Source of the DNA: Salvator merianae
Lineage: Eukaryota > Chordata > Lepidosauria > Squamata > Teiidae
Length of the DNA: 64,000 nt
Assembly (NCBI GenBank): GCA_003586115.2
Contig: QVOM02000073.1
Span: forward strand, 29,277,298 to 29,341,297
Reading direction: 5' to 3'
Under the pieces are notes generated by a model. It searched no databases and had not been told where the DNA came from. It saw only the letters and a list, made by a program, of their open reading frames with translations. A program made the translations under genes and the position numbers. Positions 35,051 through 45,840 of this stretch are shown here, piece by piece (position 1 is the first letter of the stretch; each line of letters opens with the position of its first letter).

Positions 35051-37800
35051 TCAAATTTGAGTCAAATTTAGTGAATTTATCAATAAATGGAGGCTTCATT
35101 GCCTTAAGAGAAAATATCTCTTTGCTATTCAGTGACCGAAGTCAGTACAAACCAAACTTGTTTCTATGAAATGCACATATCAGTTATATGGATTTAGCAG
35201 CTCTACTTCTGATTTGCAGTGTGTACATTTCATCACATACAAAATATACTGTGATGCATTATATACTAGAATGCTAGAGAATAAGAGTGCCTCAACACTC
35301 TGGTAATTTTCTACCCTGTATGAGAGATTGCTGCAATCGCTGGGACCTTTAAGTACCTGAAAAGCCTCAGGCTACCTGTGTAAATGGAGACACATCTGTG
35401 TCACAAGCTCTATTTACCTGCTTTTGAGCATCATTTTTGTCAATGGTCCATGAAAATGTGTAGAACCAGGACAAATGACACTGTGAACTGATTACTTCAA
35501 ATTCATGGAGTAATAAAGACTGAAGCCTTTGGTTGCTTAAGAGAACATGACAGTTCTGTTCAAGGAAACAATGCTTTAGAAAACAACATCACTGCATCTA
35601 TATCCTCCACAGAATCTTAACTTCAGGAAATATTTCAGCAGGCTAAAATGTGTCCCTTCAAGTTCCAGCAGTAAACATTAGAGTAGATCTTCTATTTATT
35701 TATGGTGCCATTTTTTTTCTGAGATTTTGGAATAAAGAAATAAGGAAGAGGGTTTCATCTTTTCAGCCAGATTGTTATTGTTTTAATGTTCATATCTACA
35801 GAATATCTCACTTGTATTGATATATGAAGAACCTTTTAATTCTCAAGCAACATCCCCCTTTTGCTGCCATAGATGTTCTTCCACATGCTATTTCCGAGCC
35901 CCTCGCATTGTCAAAAGGATTTCTCATACCATAATAATTCCATGTGCTCTGTTTGCTTTTAAATGCTGAATGACATTTAATTCATGCACTACATTTTATG
36001 TGCCCTTTCTCCTTACCTTCCTTACAAAGTTTTGCATGAGCAGATCAGGCAGGTACATGTAAAAAGGTTTTCCTGTCCTGAGAGACCATGTCATTTCCCC
36101 TCTGGTGCTGTCCTCTCTGAGTCAATAGCTGCCTGATTAATTCTGATGACTTCCTTCACACAGGCCACCTGGTCAGGAGATGCTGCTATTTTGACATCAA
36201 TTGCTCAAATCTTTTACCTAGTGACTATCTGTTTAGGCTGGAACTGCAATCACATTCACAAGAAGCAAAAAAAAAAAAAAAGTCTTAAAGATAGTTCGGA
36301 AGCAGCTGCTACACACTAGTTGTCATTCTACCTCTAATTTCCATTAAAAACTAGAGAAATACACTTCCAAAGTACATCTGAGGAACACTAACTGCCACAA
36401 TGTGAATGGAAAACTAGCTACCACACGCTACTATCTTTAAGGGCTTTTGAACTGCTGTTCTTTTGTTTTGTTTTGTTTTTTGCTGTGTGTGTGTCTGTGT
36501 GTGTGTGCATGCAAACACAGCCTGGATTGCTTTACTCAGCTGTAGGTAGTGGGAGGCTTGTGATTACTAATGAGCCTTGCTAATAATCATGCCTACCTCT
36601 GAGTTTTTGTCTCCCACTACATTTCACTCCTCTGATTTCATTTTGTAGCTTATTGACCAGACTATGGCAATGCAGTGCCAGGGAGCAGTGACAGTCTAGA
36701 GCAATCATTACAGAAGGCTGTTGTCTTTTACTTTTTGTGATATCCGCAGGCATAGCCAGAAAGGGGACAGGGTGACATGCTTTATATGTGTGTCATAATG
36801 ATAAGAATCTTCAGCAAAGTGAGTGGCACTTTTTTCCCATCCCATTGCTGCTTGCTAGTTATATTGCATGACCCTTCAGAATTACCCCAGTGTGTGAAAT
36901 GCTTATAGAGTGAAACCTTGAAGCACTTTATACAGCCATTGGTGAGGTGAAACAGATATTAGCAGGTGATAGAAAAAGAACAAAAATCTAAAGCAAGGAA
37001 AGGGGGAAAGGGGATTGCAGAGAAACCTGAGAGGTGGAGAAACAAATAGATGAATATGACAGAAGTTCAACAGGATAATAATGTGATGGGCAAGTTTTAT
37101 CATGTGTAGAGAGGAAAAGGACAAGGCAGCTGTTATGGATGAAGTCATAATCTACTACAGCTCATCAGACATTTAAAACAAACAAACAAAACACTGTGAA
37201 GGAGGGACAAAGTTCCTGTAATGATCATGACTCAGGGGCCGACTATGTCTTCAAATTGCTCTGGATTTAAACAGTTCCTAGCTGCCATGATGATTCAGCC
37301 TTTTATGCTGGTCCATGGATGTCACACAGTATATATATCTGAGATCCATATTTTCTGTCTACTACTGGGTTATACCAGGCCTCGGCCCATTTTTAGAGCA
37401 GTATTTCAGATTTGACCTCCAGTTTATTCCCTGCAATGGACCTGTCCCAGAGAGGATATAAGGGGCTCACATAAATTTTGTTGACCAGTGCTGGTCTTGC
37501 AGGGAGTGGTTTTGGCCTCTATTCTCAAGAAACATCCCCCACCCATTTCAGTCAATCCTCCCATGCACCCATCCCTGTCAGTGTGCAAAGTTGCATAAGT
37601 GCTGCCGACAATTACTGTTTCTATTTTGCCCTTACTTTTACATTTTTAAGAAATGTTTGACACATTTTTGTGTCTCTCCTACAGCAGTCTCTCTGCAAAG
37701 CTTATTTACATATTTACACCAAGACTCTAGGCCAAAATGAAGTCAGCAAGTTTCTAAGTGTGCATGTGCACATGGGTGCATTAGAGTTACTTTTCCGTGA
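35051..37800. other. Repeat-poor block, possible conserved non-coding DNA
   Basis: Apart from a 15-A run at 36267-36281 and a (TG)n run near 36486-36508 I see no transposon in about 2.7 kb. That is unusual beside the repeat-dense flanks. 35900-36250 has homeodomain-like ATTA/TAAT words, which are common by chance in AT-rich DNA. No coding frame is credible. Confidence 0.35.
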
Positions 37801-37808
37801 GCTTTCCA

Positions 37809-38488
37809 CAGTGGCGTAGCGAGCCGCTTTGACACCCGGGGCTACTCGCCATTTTGACGCCCGGGGCTAGGGGCGGGGCCAGCGACTGCGCATGCGTGTG
37901 GGCGGGGCCAGTGACTGCGCATGCTTGTGGGCGGGGCCAGCGAGCGCGCATGCCCCACTCGTCGCCCCGGCCAGCGGTGGCCTCGCTCCTCGCCCCGGCC
38001 CGCCCGGCGGGGGCCTCGCCCCGACCCGCCCGGCGGCGGCCGCGCTCCTCACCCCGGCCCGCCCGGCGGCGCCCTCGCTCCTCGCCCCGGCCCGCCCGGC
38101 GGCGCCCTCGCTCCTCGCCCCAGCCTACCCGGCGGGGCCTCGCTCCTCGACCCGGCCTGCCCGGTGGCTGCCTCGATGGCCCTGCCTGCATGCATGCGCG
38201 CTTGCTGGCTTCGCCCACACGCACGCCGGCAGGCCGGGCGACGAGCCCAGCCGCCGCGGGCCACTGCGGGCCGGGGCGACAAAGCGACGAGCACGTCTGT
38301 CGCCGGGCAGGCCGGGGCGACGAGTGTGGCCGCCGCTGGGCAGGCCGCCCGGGGCGACGAGTGCGGGCGCCCGGGGCGGAGAGCGAGGGCGCCGGTGGGT
38401 GGGGCCTTGGCTCCATGGGCCGGACGCCCCGGAAAACGCGCCGCCCGGGGTGCTCCGCCCCCCCCCGCCCCCCCTCGCTATGCCAGTG
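37809..38488. mobile_element. GC-rich CpG-dense non-autonomous hAT element 2, TSD GCTTTCCA
   Basis: Starts CAGTGGCGTAGCGAG and ends CTCGCTATGCCAGTG (inverted). Flanked by a perfect 8-bp duplication GCTTTCCA at 37801-37808 and 38489-38496, diagnostic of hAT-type insertion. Same plan as the element at 28292-29058: 'cccggggctaggggcggggc', three 29-bp repeats, an array of CCTCGCTCCTCGCCCCGGCC-type units, inverted units towards the right end. The pair differ by indels of array units. Both lie in the same orientation. Long frames (up to 236 codons) on both strands come from stop-poor composition. No transposase. Confidence 0.9.
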
Positions 38489-39826
38489 GCTTTCCACAAT
38501 GCTAGGAGTTAGTACCTCTAAAGCAGTGCAGGCAGGGGGAAGCTTCCATCACTTTTCAGATTGAACCTAATAGAGCAAAAGAATAACCTGTGCATACCAT
38601 CTAAAAATTAGGGAAGGTCTCCCTGACAGCAGGTGCCCTTCTCATTCTTAGCTGAGCTTTCCTTTTGAGGGGCAGAAAGATGGAGAAGCACTTGTACGTG
38701 CACACGTGTGTGGTGGGGATGGGAGAGATGGCTACCTATCTCTTCTCCACAAATGCACAGTCTGTGTGTGTGCCTCTGTTTCTGTGTGTAAGGAAGTCAC
38801 CACCATTTTGAAGCTGTTCTTTGGAGTTGATGTGACTGCATGGGGGGAGGTAATGAACAGTCCTGCTTTTGGACGAAGATGTCTCTGCCTATGAGTATCC
38901 TTTCCCTAATGCAGTGCGCACCGCTGAAGCTCTGCTGTGGTAGGGTGAGGGGTTGAATAATGAAAAAGGGTTAAAAGTAAGCTGCTGCTGTGTAGGCAGT
39001 AAAATCAGAAGAAACCAAAGGAGTCCTCTTTCTCCTCATTGGGCTAGCAGCAGGGACAACTGGTTGTGCACAGTGCAGAATCCTTAGGGTGTGTTCAGAC
39101 TAGCTATTTTGTCACCTTCTGGGCAAATCTGACCCGGGGGCGGGGGGGGAGTGAAAATAAATTTAAAAAATGTCTTACCCCACCCTCCAAGCCTGAAAAG
39201 AAGGGAAAATGGCCCTGGAAAGCCTTCTAGGAGCAGGAATAAGAATGGGAAGGAACACAAGTATGGGTAGAATCATGCACTAAGATCCCACTCTGTGAAC
39301 CTGTGACATTTGTACTGGGTCTTCTTTAAAAAATACCAAGCAACTCTGATGCAATTGAGACCTCATTTTTGAGGCATTTTCTGAACTCATGACAAGTGTA
39401 TTGTGCAACCCTACTGAAAATTGAACTGAGAACATGTGACAGATGACCTTAGGAACATATATTATTCATCTAGCAGATTAATAAAGGAAAGTAGAGGAAT
39501 GTGCACAGAGAAAAAGTGTGAGAGAGTAAGCACAGCTTCCTGGCTCTTTGGTAGCTGGAACAGTAGGCTAGAGCACCACTCATCTGATAGGCCACCATGC
39601 TGTTGCCACCAGTGTAGAGCAGCACCACATTTGATCCCACATTAGAACATGAAAGGTAGTAGCAGAGAAGGAGGAAGCTGGCAGGTTTCCTCCTTTGGGA
39701 CCCACAGGATTTTGGCAGGCAGGGCAGCTATCACTTCTTAGTGCTCATTTTGGGTTCTCTTGCCCAGGGTGGAAAAAGAAGAGAAGGTAGGGATTCAATT
39801 GCCACGCACTTACGTGATATACTGCA

Positions 39827-39860
39827 CATCATCATCATCATCATCATCATCACCATCATC
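39827..39860. repeat. (ATC)n trinucleotide microsatellite
   Basis: About ten ATC units with one ACC interruption. Confidence 0.95.
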
Positions 39861-41149
39861 TAACAAAGGCTTTGGTTTTCCCAGTTGTCTGAGGCCCACT
39901 TCTCTCAATTTAGCCAGTAAAATATTTTAGCCTCGTTCTTTGACTCTTTGGGTTTCGGATCCCAGGTAAAGTTCTCCACCACCCAATCTATTCCTACAAT
40001 CCACCCACAAAGCACTATTCTTACTAGGAAAAATAACAAACAAACAGGGACATCCAAAAATGGCTCTCATCCTTCCTAGGACAGTCTTCACAAGGTTATA
40101 AAGGGAAAACAGAGAAAGGAGAAGGTTTCTCACTCTCAGGGATCTCTGCCCCTATCGCAGAGACCAGAAACTGTGTACTGGGAGCTCAAAAGTCAAATGG
40201 AGGAAATGGGAAAGTGGACCACTTCACAATCCTCAGTTCCCAAATGCACAGCTCCTTGCCAGGTGGAGGAGAATACAGAGGCTCAGGGCTCTAGGGCAAA
40301 GTCAACAAGGCCACCACCACAGACCTTTAGATACATCCACAGCATAAGCCTGAGGATGGACAATGCAAAACACTCAGATGTTTTGCACCAATGAATAGAG
40401 ATTCTAGGATTTGCAGCAGATGTCCAGCTAATGGCACTCTGTAGCCAGAAAGTAGTGAGGGAGAAAGAGGGAGATTCCTTGCTCAGTGATTTAGCTCAGC
40501 AAAGTTGCAGGGGTGGAGTAACCAAAAGGAGGAGTGAGGGACAGATTTGTGTTTTGTTTACAGCTTAAAATGTAAATTAAGAGGAGTAATCTAATTAAGT
40601 TGATGGAGGACTGCAAGGGACACTGTTAAAGACTGAGCTCTGGGAAGATATTTTGGGGAAATTAGCTTCTGCCCAGATATTAGACCTTTGTAGGGATCGA
40701 TATCTTGGTTCTGGGTTTAATAACGCTAAAATGGCATGAAAGGCCCTGATTTGGCTTGAGAATCACTCCAAACGCTGTTCTATAATTAATCAGGGTTAAA
40801 ACTTTATTAAATGGAGGACAGTCCTCCAAAACAATTTTAAAAAGAAAATAAAGCAGCCCCCACAAATATAGACTTCTGTATTGAATCAGAACAAGATTGA
40901 TATTAAAAGGGTAACAGAGAAACAGGAAAGGGTTGTACAGCTCTGGAAAGCCTTGAAAAGGAGGGAAAACAATGTTTTACTATCTGAGCTCAGAGCTTTG
41001 TATGAGGATAAGGTGAGAAAAGAGCCTATTTCTGCCTATTTCTATGCTAAAGCCCTAATTTTCTAAAGGAGCATCCAGTTATGGTTCTCACCCTCTTGAA
41101 GTAGCTTGTCCCTTTTTCTTCCAATGGTGGCAGCAAGTAGGAGGAGGCA

Positions 41150-41360
41150 GAATGGAGTGGAGCTTCTCTTTCGGATCCAGGCGCCAGCAGGAAGCAGTGG
41201 ATATCAGGAAAAAGGTGGGTCTGAGCGGTTTTAGCGCTAAATTACTGCCCCAAAACGTAGGATTTTTATCCACATTGGGAAGATTTGCCCCTCCCTCCTG
41301 GTTTCACCCCAGGGCGGAGCTTTTCCTAGGCTGTGATGCATTGATGTTAATTGAGTTTTG
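41150..41360. promoter_or_regulatory. Small CpG-containing cluster, possible regulatory site
   Basis: Words such as 'tcggatccaggcgccagcag', 'gagcggttttagcgctaaat', 'agggcggagc' and 'actggcggga' cluster here with no transposon ends in view, unlike the two GC-rich hAT elements. A possible splice-donor-like AG|GTGGGT follows at about 41213. This could be part of a promoter, an exon edge or an unrecognised repeat. Evidence is weak. Confidence 0.2.
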
Positions 41361-42390
41361 CACTGGCGGGAATTTTGAGGGGATGGAATAGGGAGGAGTT
41401 TGTGAAGTTAGTGCTTGTGTCATGGATGCCCTTATTTGGTCTGTTTCCTGACTCCCTGGCATACGTGTGGGGATGAGGGAATACTCCTGAACTTGATTGT
41501 TTGTCTGATAGTGGGTGCTAATAACTGCTAATGGGTTTTCTGATGACCTTTGCTCAAGACATCCTCTTTAAATCTGGTCAGAACTAGTTTTGGAAAGATC
41601 CTATTTGTCCTTTTGCTTACTGTAGCTTCAGAATGTTTACTGAACCAATCAGTCTTTTGTAAGTTGCAAAATACTTACTGCTAACCATTTAATGTTTTAA
41701 TTTCCTGAGCTTCTTTCAGAGAGTTAGAATGGAAATGTTGGTACTTTTGCAGGCAGTTTTTTTTTCCTTTTTAAAATGGATGCAGGCATAGCAAAAACAT
41801 GGGTAAATTAATCCTCTCCAGGGTCCAGGAATTCTGGTCATTTCCCCTGTATTTAAAACCTGATAGTTATATTTCAATTTATATATATTTATGTGCTCCT
41901 GTTATGGCAGGGCTACACATTCAGGTGTTTCGTAACAACACTGAACCCAAGAAATAATAGAATCAAACTATTCTCCCCAAACACAGTACCAAGTGTGAAA
42001 GACAATGTTAGCAAAACAAAAACAGAATCCAAGTGAAAACAAAGGGCTAGCTCTTGGCAGTTGCAACATGCTTTGAAGGTTTTCCTGTATACAGCAAACT
42101 TCTGTCCTAGAAAGAAGTTTGAGGGGGGGGGGGAGAGAAAAGAAAAAAATAAGTCTCATGAGCAAGCCATGGTCAGAACACCCATACAATTGCACAGTTC
42201 ACAGTACATAAGTCCATAGATACTTGCTTTTTTGTGTATGCAGGTCTGTGATACATGTGTTCAGAGTAATGTCCATAATAGGTCAGTACTGATATTTTCA
42301 TCTTAGAGAGAGACGGGAGAGAAGGATCATGAGACAGAAAGCAGTTCATGATGAATTCCTCAAACTAAGAATTGTGTACATATAGATTAA

Positions 42391-42470
42391 GGCTGCATCC
42401 ACACAGAATCTGGATGCAACCAAGATCCAGAGTGGAAGGCTGAAGGTGTCCACAAACAGATTCCATACCC
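42391..42470. mobile_element. Left half of a GGCTGCATCC-type MITE
   Basis: GGCTGCATCCACACAG preceded by TAA (42388-42390) matches the family terminus and TWA target. The matching right end is not found downstream, so the element is truncated or its right part has decayed. Confidence 0.5.
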
Positions 42471-43218
42471 TGGAGCAGTTTCCACCCTCCAGAAACCTCA
42501 CTGCTGTGGAAAACCCATACCATCCACATGGAGAAGAAAGGATTCTTCTTTAAACATTACAATAGATTAGCTGACTCCAGGACAGTTGCAGTGACTCATG
42601 CGCTAGTTAGGAGTTAGGACCATGTGCTCACCCAGGCTCCTGGGCACCCAGATGTGTGTCTACCATGGCCCTAGGCACCACCACTCTCCTATTCCTCTTC
42701 ATAGCAACTTTGTTTTTTTTTGTTCATTGAAGAGGTTTTGGAGTGCTTGCCAAATCTTTCTGCACTTCCTCATTCCTTATTGTTCTCCTCTGTAAGATCC
42801 TGGTACCTGTTCTTCAGTACCTGTTCCGTTCTTCAGTTTCCATATGTTTTCTGAGATTTTATTCTCTCTGATCATTTTGAAGAGCTTCTTCCATTCTATC
42901 GAGGAAGTTCCCATTTTCCCTAATGAGCTTTAAAGTAGCCACTCTCTCTTCAAGACCTCATACTTTCTCTTCCAATAGAGACACAAGCTTGCATTTGTGG
43001 CAGGTTTAGATTGGCTTCTCTTCTCTTCTGGCAGGAGTATGAACATAGTACATTCATTGCAACTGACTAGAAAGCTCCTCTCCTTTTCCATGTTGTCTAC
43101 AGGCAGCTGATGTCGTCTTGTGAAATATTAAACAGTACAGACTACTTCCAACATTGTTTAACCTATAAATTTTAATTTACAGATTTAAAAATGTGTATGA
43201 TATTAGGCACACAGTTTG
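42471..43218. other. Unrecognised DNA
   Basis: Nothing recognised beyond a short poly-T near 42713. Confidence 0.4.
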
Positions 43219-43442
43219 CAGGTTTCCTCCGATTGGCTTCCCCCCAGCTACCTTCCTGCTCACAGTGACTTTCTGCCTCCTCCCAGAATACACTGGGAAT
43301 ATCAAATTATCCCTGGAGCTCAGATCCTTGCTCACCAGTTTCCTCTAATCAGCTTCCCCCCAGCTATCTTCCTGCTCACAGTGACTTTCCACCTCCTCCC
43401 AGAATGCACTGGGAATATGGAAATTATCCCTGGAACTCAACA
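43219..43442. repeat. Tandem duplication, about 116-bp period
   Basis: 'gcttccccccagct' at about 43236 recurs at 43352, and the following 'cttcctgctcacagtgactt', 'ctcccagaat' and 'cactgggaatat' repeat in order. Two copies with several substitutions, so the duplication is not very recent. The frame reading through both copies gives a repeated peptide but has no known domain. Confidence 0.85.
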
Positions 43443-43491
43443 CAATATTATATCCATATACAGGAACATAATTCAGTCCACAAAACACTTC

Positions 43492-43508
43492 TTTTTTTTT
43501 TTTTTTTT
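43492..43508. repeat. Poly-T tract (17 T)
   Basis: Homopolymer run on the plus strand. Confidence 0.9.
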
Positions 43509-43724
43509 ATTGCTGCTCAGTAGCTTATGTAACATTCTTTGAACTTTATTCAGTAATCATTTGCTGTATTGCTCATACTCGTAAAATTACTATAACTGTT
43601 TGTTGTGTCTTTGCCCTAGAGGCAAGCCTTGACAAAGAGGGGGCACTTTGGAGAGTGGAAAGATTGCATGACGAAATTCTTTGCCACTAAGTGGTATGAT
43701 TTTTTTGTGCACAACAGACAGTTA

Positions 43725-44093
43725 GGGCACATTTGCACCTATGCCAGTGGGCACCCTCAGGAAACCTTGGGGGTGTGATAGTCAGACATCCAGTGTGTCC
43801 CCTGCTGTAGATTGTTCTGAGAAGGGTACTGAAGGGACTTCATCACAGTGCTAACAAAACGCTCTGTGGTGTTTCCAGCATTCTGCATTCTTTCCTGCCA
43901 TTTAGCACGCTTTTTGCTACAGATCGTGTAAAAGGTGGAAGACACTACACATTATAGAGCCTGTACTATACAAGTGTCACATTAGCAAAGGGCCAATTCC
44001 AGATACTTTTCTGCCCCCTCACCTCCAGAGCTGGAGGTGGGACAAAGTGTTTCACTTTGGGACACCCTATGCTGCCACATTGTGGATGCAGCC
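43725..44093. mobile_element. Probable MITE, GGCTGCATCC right end, TSD TTA
   Basis: The right end TTGTGGATGCAGCC is the family terminus. The left end GGGCACATTTGCACC is a diverged counterpart. TTA flanks both sides (43722-43724 and 44094-44096). The interior carries CTCCAGAGCTGGAG and other small palindromes. The left terminus is the weak point of this call. Confidence 0.5.
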
Positions 44094-44193
44094 TTAATTA
44101 CAAGTTATTAAGTTGCTTGAATCTTTGGGGCTGAAAGGGTAATAGTCTCTCAGCAGCAACAAACTGTGTGACTACACAAACGTAAGTGCCTAC

Positions 44194-44640
44194 ACTTATT
44201 TATTTTATTTGCATTTTCATCCCATTCTATCCCCTAAGTCAGTGATGTCCAACCTTTTTTCACTTGTGTAGCCCTTGGCAGCCTATTTCCATAAACTTTA
44301 AAAATTGTACACTTCTTAATAGTTGCTGTTATTTCAAATGTATATGTTGTAAATGTAAGTGCCCTTTTCCACTATTATTCAATTTTTTTGTGTACCCCTA
44401 AATGTCCTGGTTTGTACCTCTGGAATCACTGGGCAGGTCACAATAAAACTAGGGCAATAAAACAATTATATACAGTTAAAACCACAACTAACAGTGCCTG
44501 AAAGGGAAAGGAAGCTTCCATTTGAGCCAAAGGCTAAGGAAAAAGAGATATGCTTTTACCATGTACAGAAATGGAGTAGATGCACCTCAGGGGGGAGGTC
44601 CTTCCATAACCTAAATGCTGCCACAGACAAAGTGCAGACA
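44194..44640 (-). pseudogene. L2/CR1-group LINE 3' fragment, split by a hAT
   Basis: On the minus strand it reads 'ggttatggaaggacctcccc', 'cctgaggtgcatctact', 'gcctttggctcaaatgg' and ends 'ggggatagaatgggatgaaa' with an AAAT tail, matching 32990-33280. The block is interrupted at 44240-44431 by a Charlie-like hAT, which separates the 'attgtgacctgcc' part from the 'aggggatagaatggg' part. Confidence 0.75.
44240..44431. mobile_element. Charlie-like hAT MITE inserted in the LINE
   Basis: Begins CAGTGATGTCCAACCTTTTT and ends GGAATCACTG. CAGTGGTTCTCAACCTTTT-type ends are standard for vertebrate hAT-Charlie MITEs. The interior has 'gtgtagcccttggcagcc' and 'tgtgtacccctaaatgtcct', the usual mirrored blocks. 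Flanking 8-mers do not match, so the duplication has been lost or trimmed. 192 bp, non-coding. Confidence 0.75.
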
Positions 44641-45379
44641 AAGCGCAGGATGCTATAGCAGCTGTGTTTTTTTCAGTGTTTCCTTCATTTCTTCAGTGAT
44701 TCTTGCAGTGAACTTTTCCTTTCAATAGAAAGCTATGCAATCAGATATGAATCATTCAAACCATGATTATTTAATTCATTCTTCTAAGTGGCATGGAACG
44801 GGTATGTATGCATGCATACAGTTCAGGCATACTATAAGAAAAAAGAGAGTAGCTGATGAAAACTGTACCGAATCCCAATTCCAAGCCTTCCCTCTTTGTA
44901 AAAATATATAACAATGATAAAACATATTGATCTTTTTTTAATGTTAAAAAGGCCTTAAAAAAATCCCATCCTTATAAATCTTCTGAAATGTCTAAGGCAC
45001 AACATCACTAGCTATGTAGAAACCAGCAAGAAATCCTGGATATTCCTAATGTATTTGGAAAAAAATCCATGTCTTCAGCTGTGCCTCTATGATGCAGCAA
45101 AGTCATTTTAAATGAGACCAGTTTCCCTACACCTAAAGGAGGACAGTTGCCCCAGGGTCCTGATTAAAGTGACTTTATTGCATAATGGAGATACAGCCTT
45201 TGGTGTTGAGCAAGTGTTCTTGGTGAAAAAGTTCTACAGTTAAGATCCACCACAGAAAAAACCTAACTCTTGTTCACCAACCCTCTGGCCACTATTATAC
45301 AGAAAGAAAAGATAAGAGTCTATGGATATCCCCATATGACACTCCTTGTCCCACACCATACTGGGCTGTAATTCAGCCC
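44641..45379. other. Unrecognised DNA
   Basis: Nothing recognised. Confidence 0.4.
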
Positions 45380-45840
45380 AAGATCAGAGGGATGGCTGCT
45401 GGTACAGCCAAAGTCTATCTGCATTGTAACAGCTCAGCATGACCCAACTCTGAAGTTGCTGACCAGAGATGCTGTAGCTGGGCACCCAGGAGCAGGCCAC
45501 TTCCAGGAGCCTGATGAAATGACGTTGGGCTCCAACCAGTGGGTGGACTGGCCCAGCCATTGGCTGCCATCCATGCACAAAGGGTTGGGTTTGGTCTACC
45601 ACCAGGAAACATGTGGAAGATTGCTTCAAAGCAGCCTCCCATTGCAGCAGGTTCTGGCACCAATTTCTCACCAATTCCAACACCATGCCCCAAGTAGACG
45701 TAGCATTCCATGGGAGGCATGGCCTTCCAGTGGACCCATCTGCAAACCAGATGAGGCATTCCACTGGGGCTGCTGGCTCAGGCCAGCAGCTCTGTGCAGA
45801 TCCTGCCAAAGATGCTAACCATATAGCCCAGCTGCATTAC
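45380..45840. mobile_element. Probable decayed GGGCC-group element, ends not found
   Basis: 'gctgggcacccaggagcagg' and 'ccacttccaggagc' resemble internal blocks of the copies at 54434 and 59147 ('gcctggcatccaggagcagt', 'gctgggtgcccaaaaatgta'). Several inverted words (GGCATGGCCTTCCAGTGG / CCACTGGGGCTGCTGG) suggest a palindromic body. Overlapping frames of 90-141 codons on both strands are open by chance; none has a recognisable domain. Confidence 0.4.

Larger units (their letters stand above)
38489..42387. other. Mostly unique DNA with (ATC)n and a small CpG cluster
   Basis: Contains an (ATC)n microsatellite at 39827-39860 and a short GC/CpG-containing stretch near 41150-41350 (see separate entry). 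'gaatccttagggtgtgttca' near 39082 and 'ggcttaggctaggcccgcac'-like words elsewhere suggest lone MITE ends. Frames of 60-80 codons are not recognisable. Confidence 0.35.

Noticed and set aside
37787..38564. Overlapping 124-236 codon frames on both strands
   Set aside because: Same reason as for 28.2-29.2 kb: composition and array repeats, bounded by transposon ends and a perfect 8-bp duplication.
40883..41066. 61-codon frame with a K/R/E-rich helix-like peptide, as a possible LINE or gag piece
   Set aside because: No family motif recognised and no neighbouring element ends; short enough to be chance.
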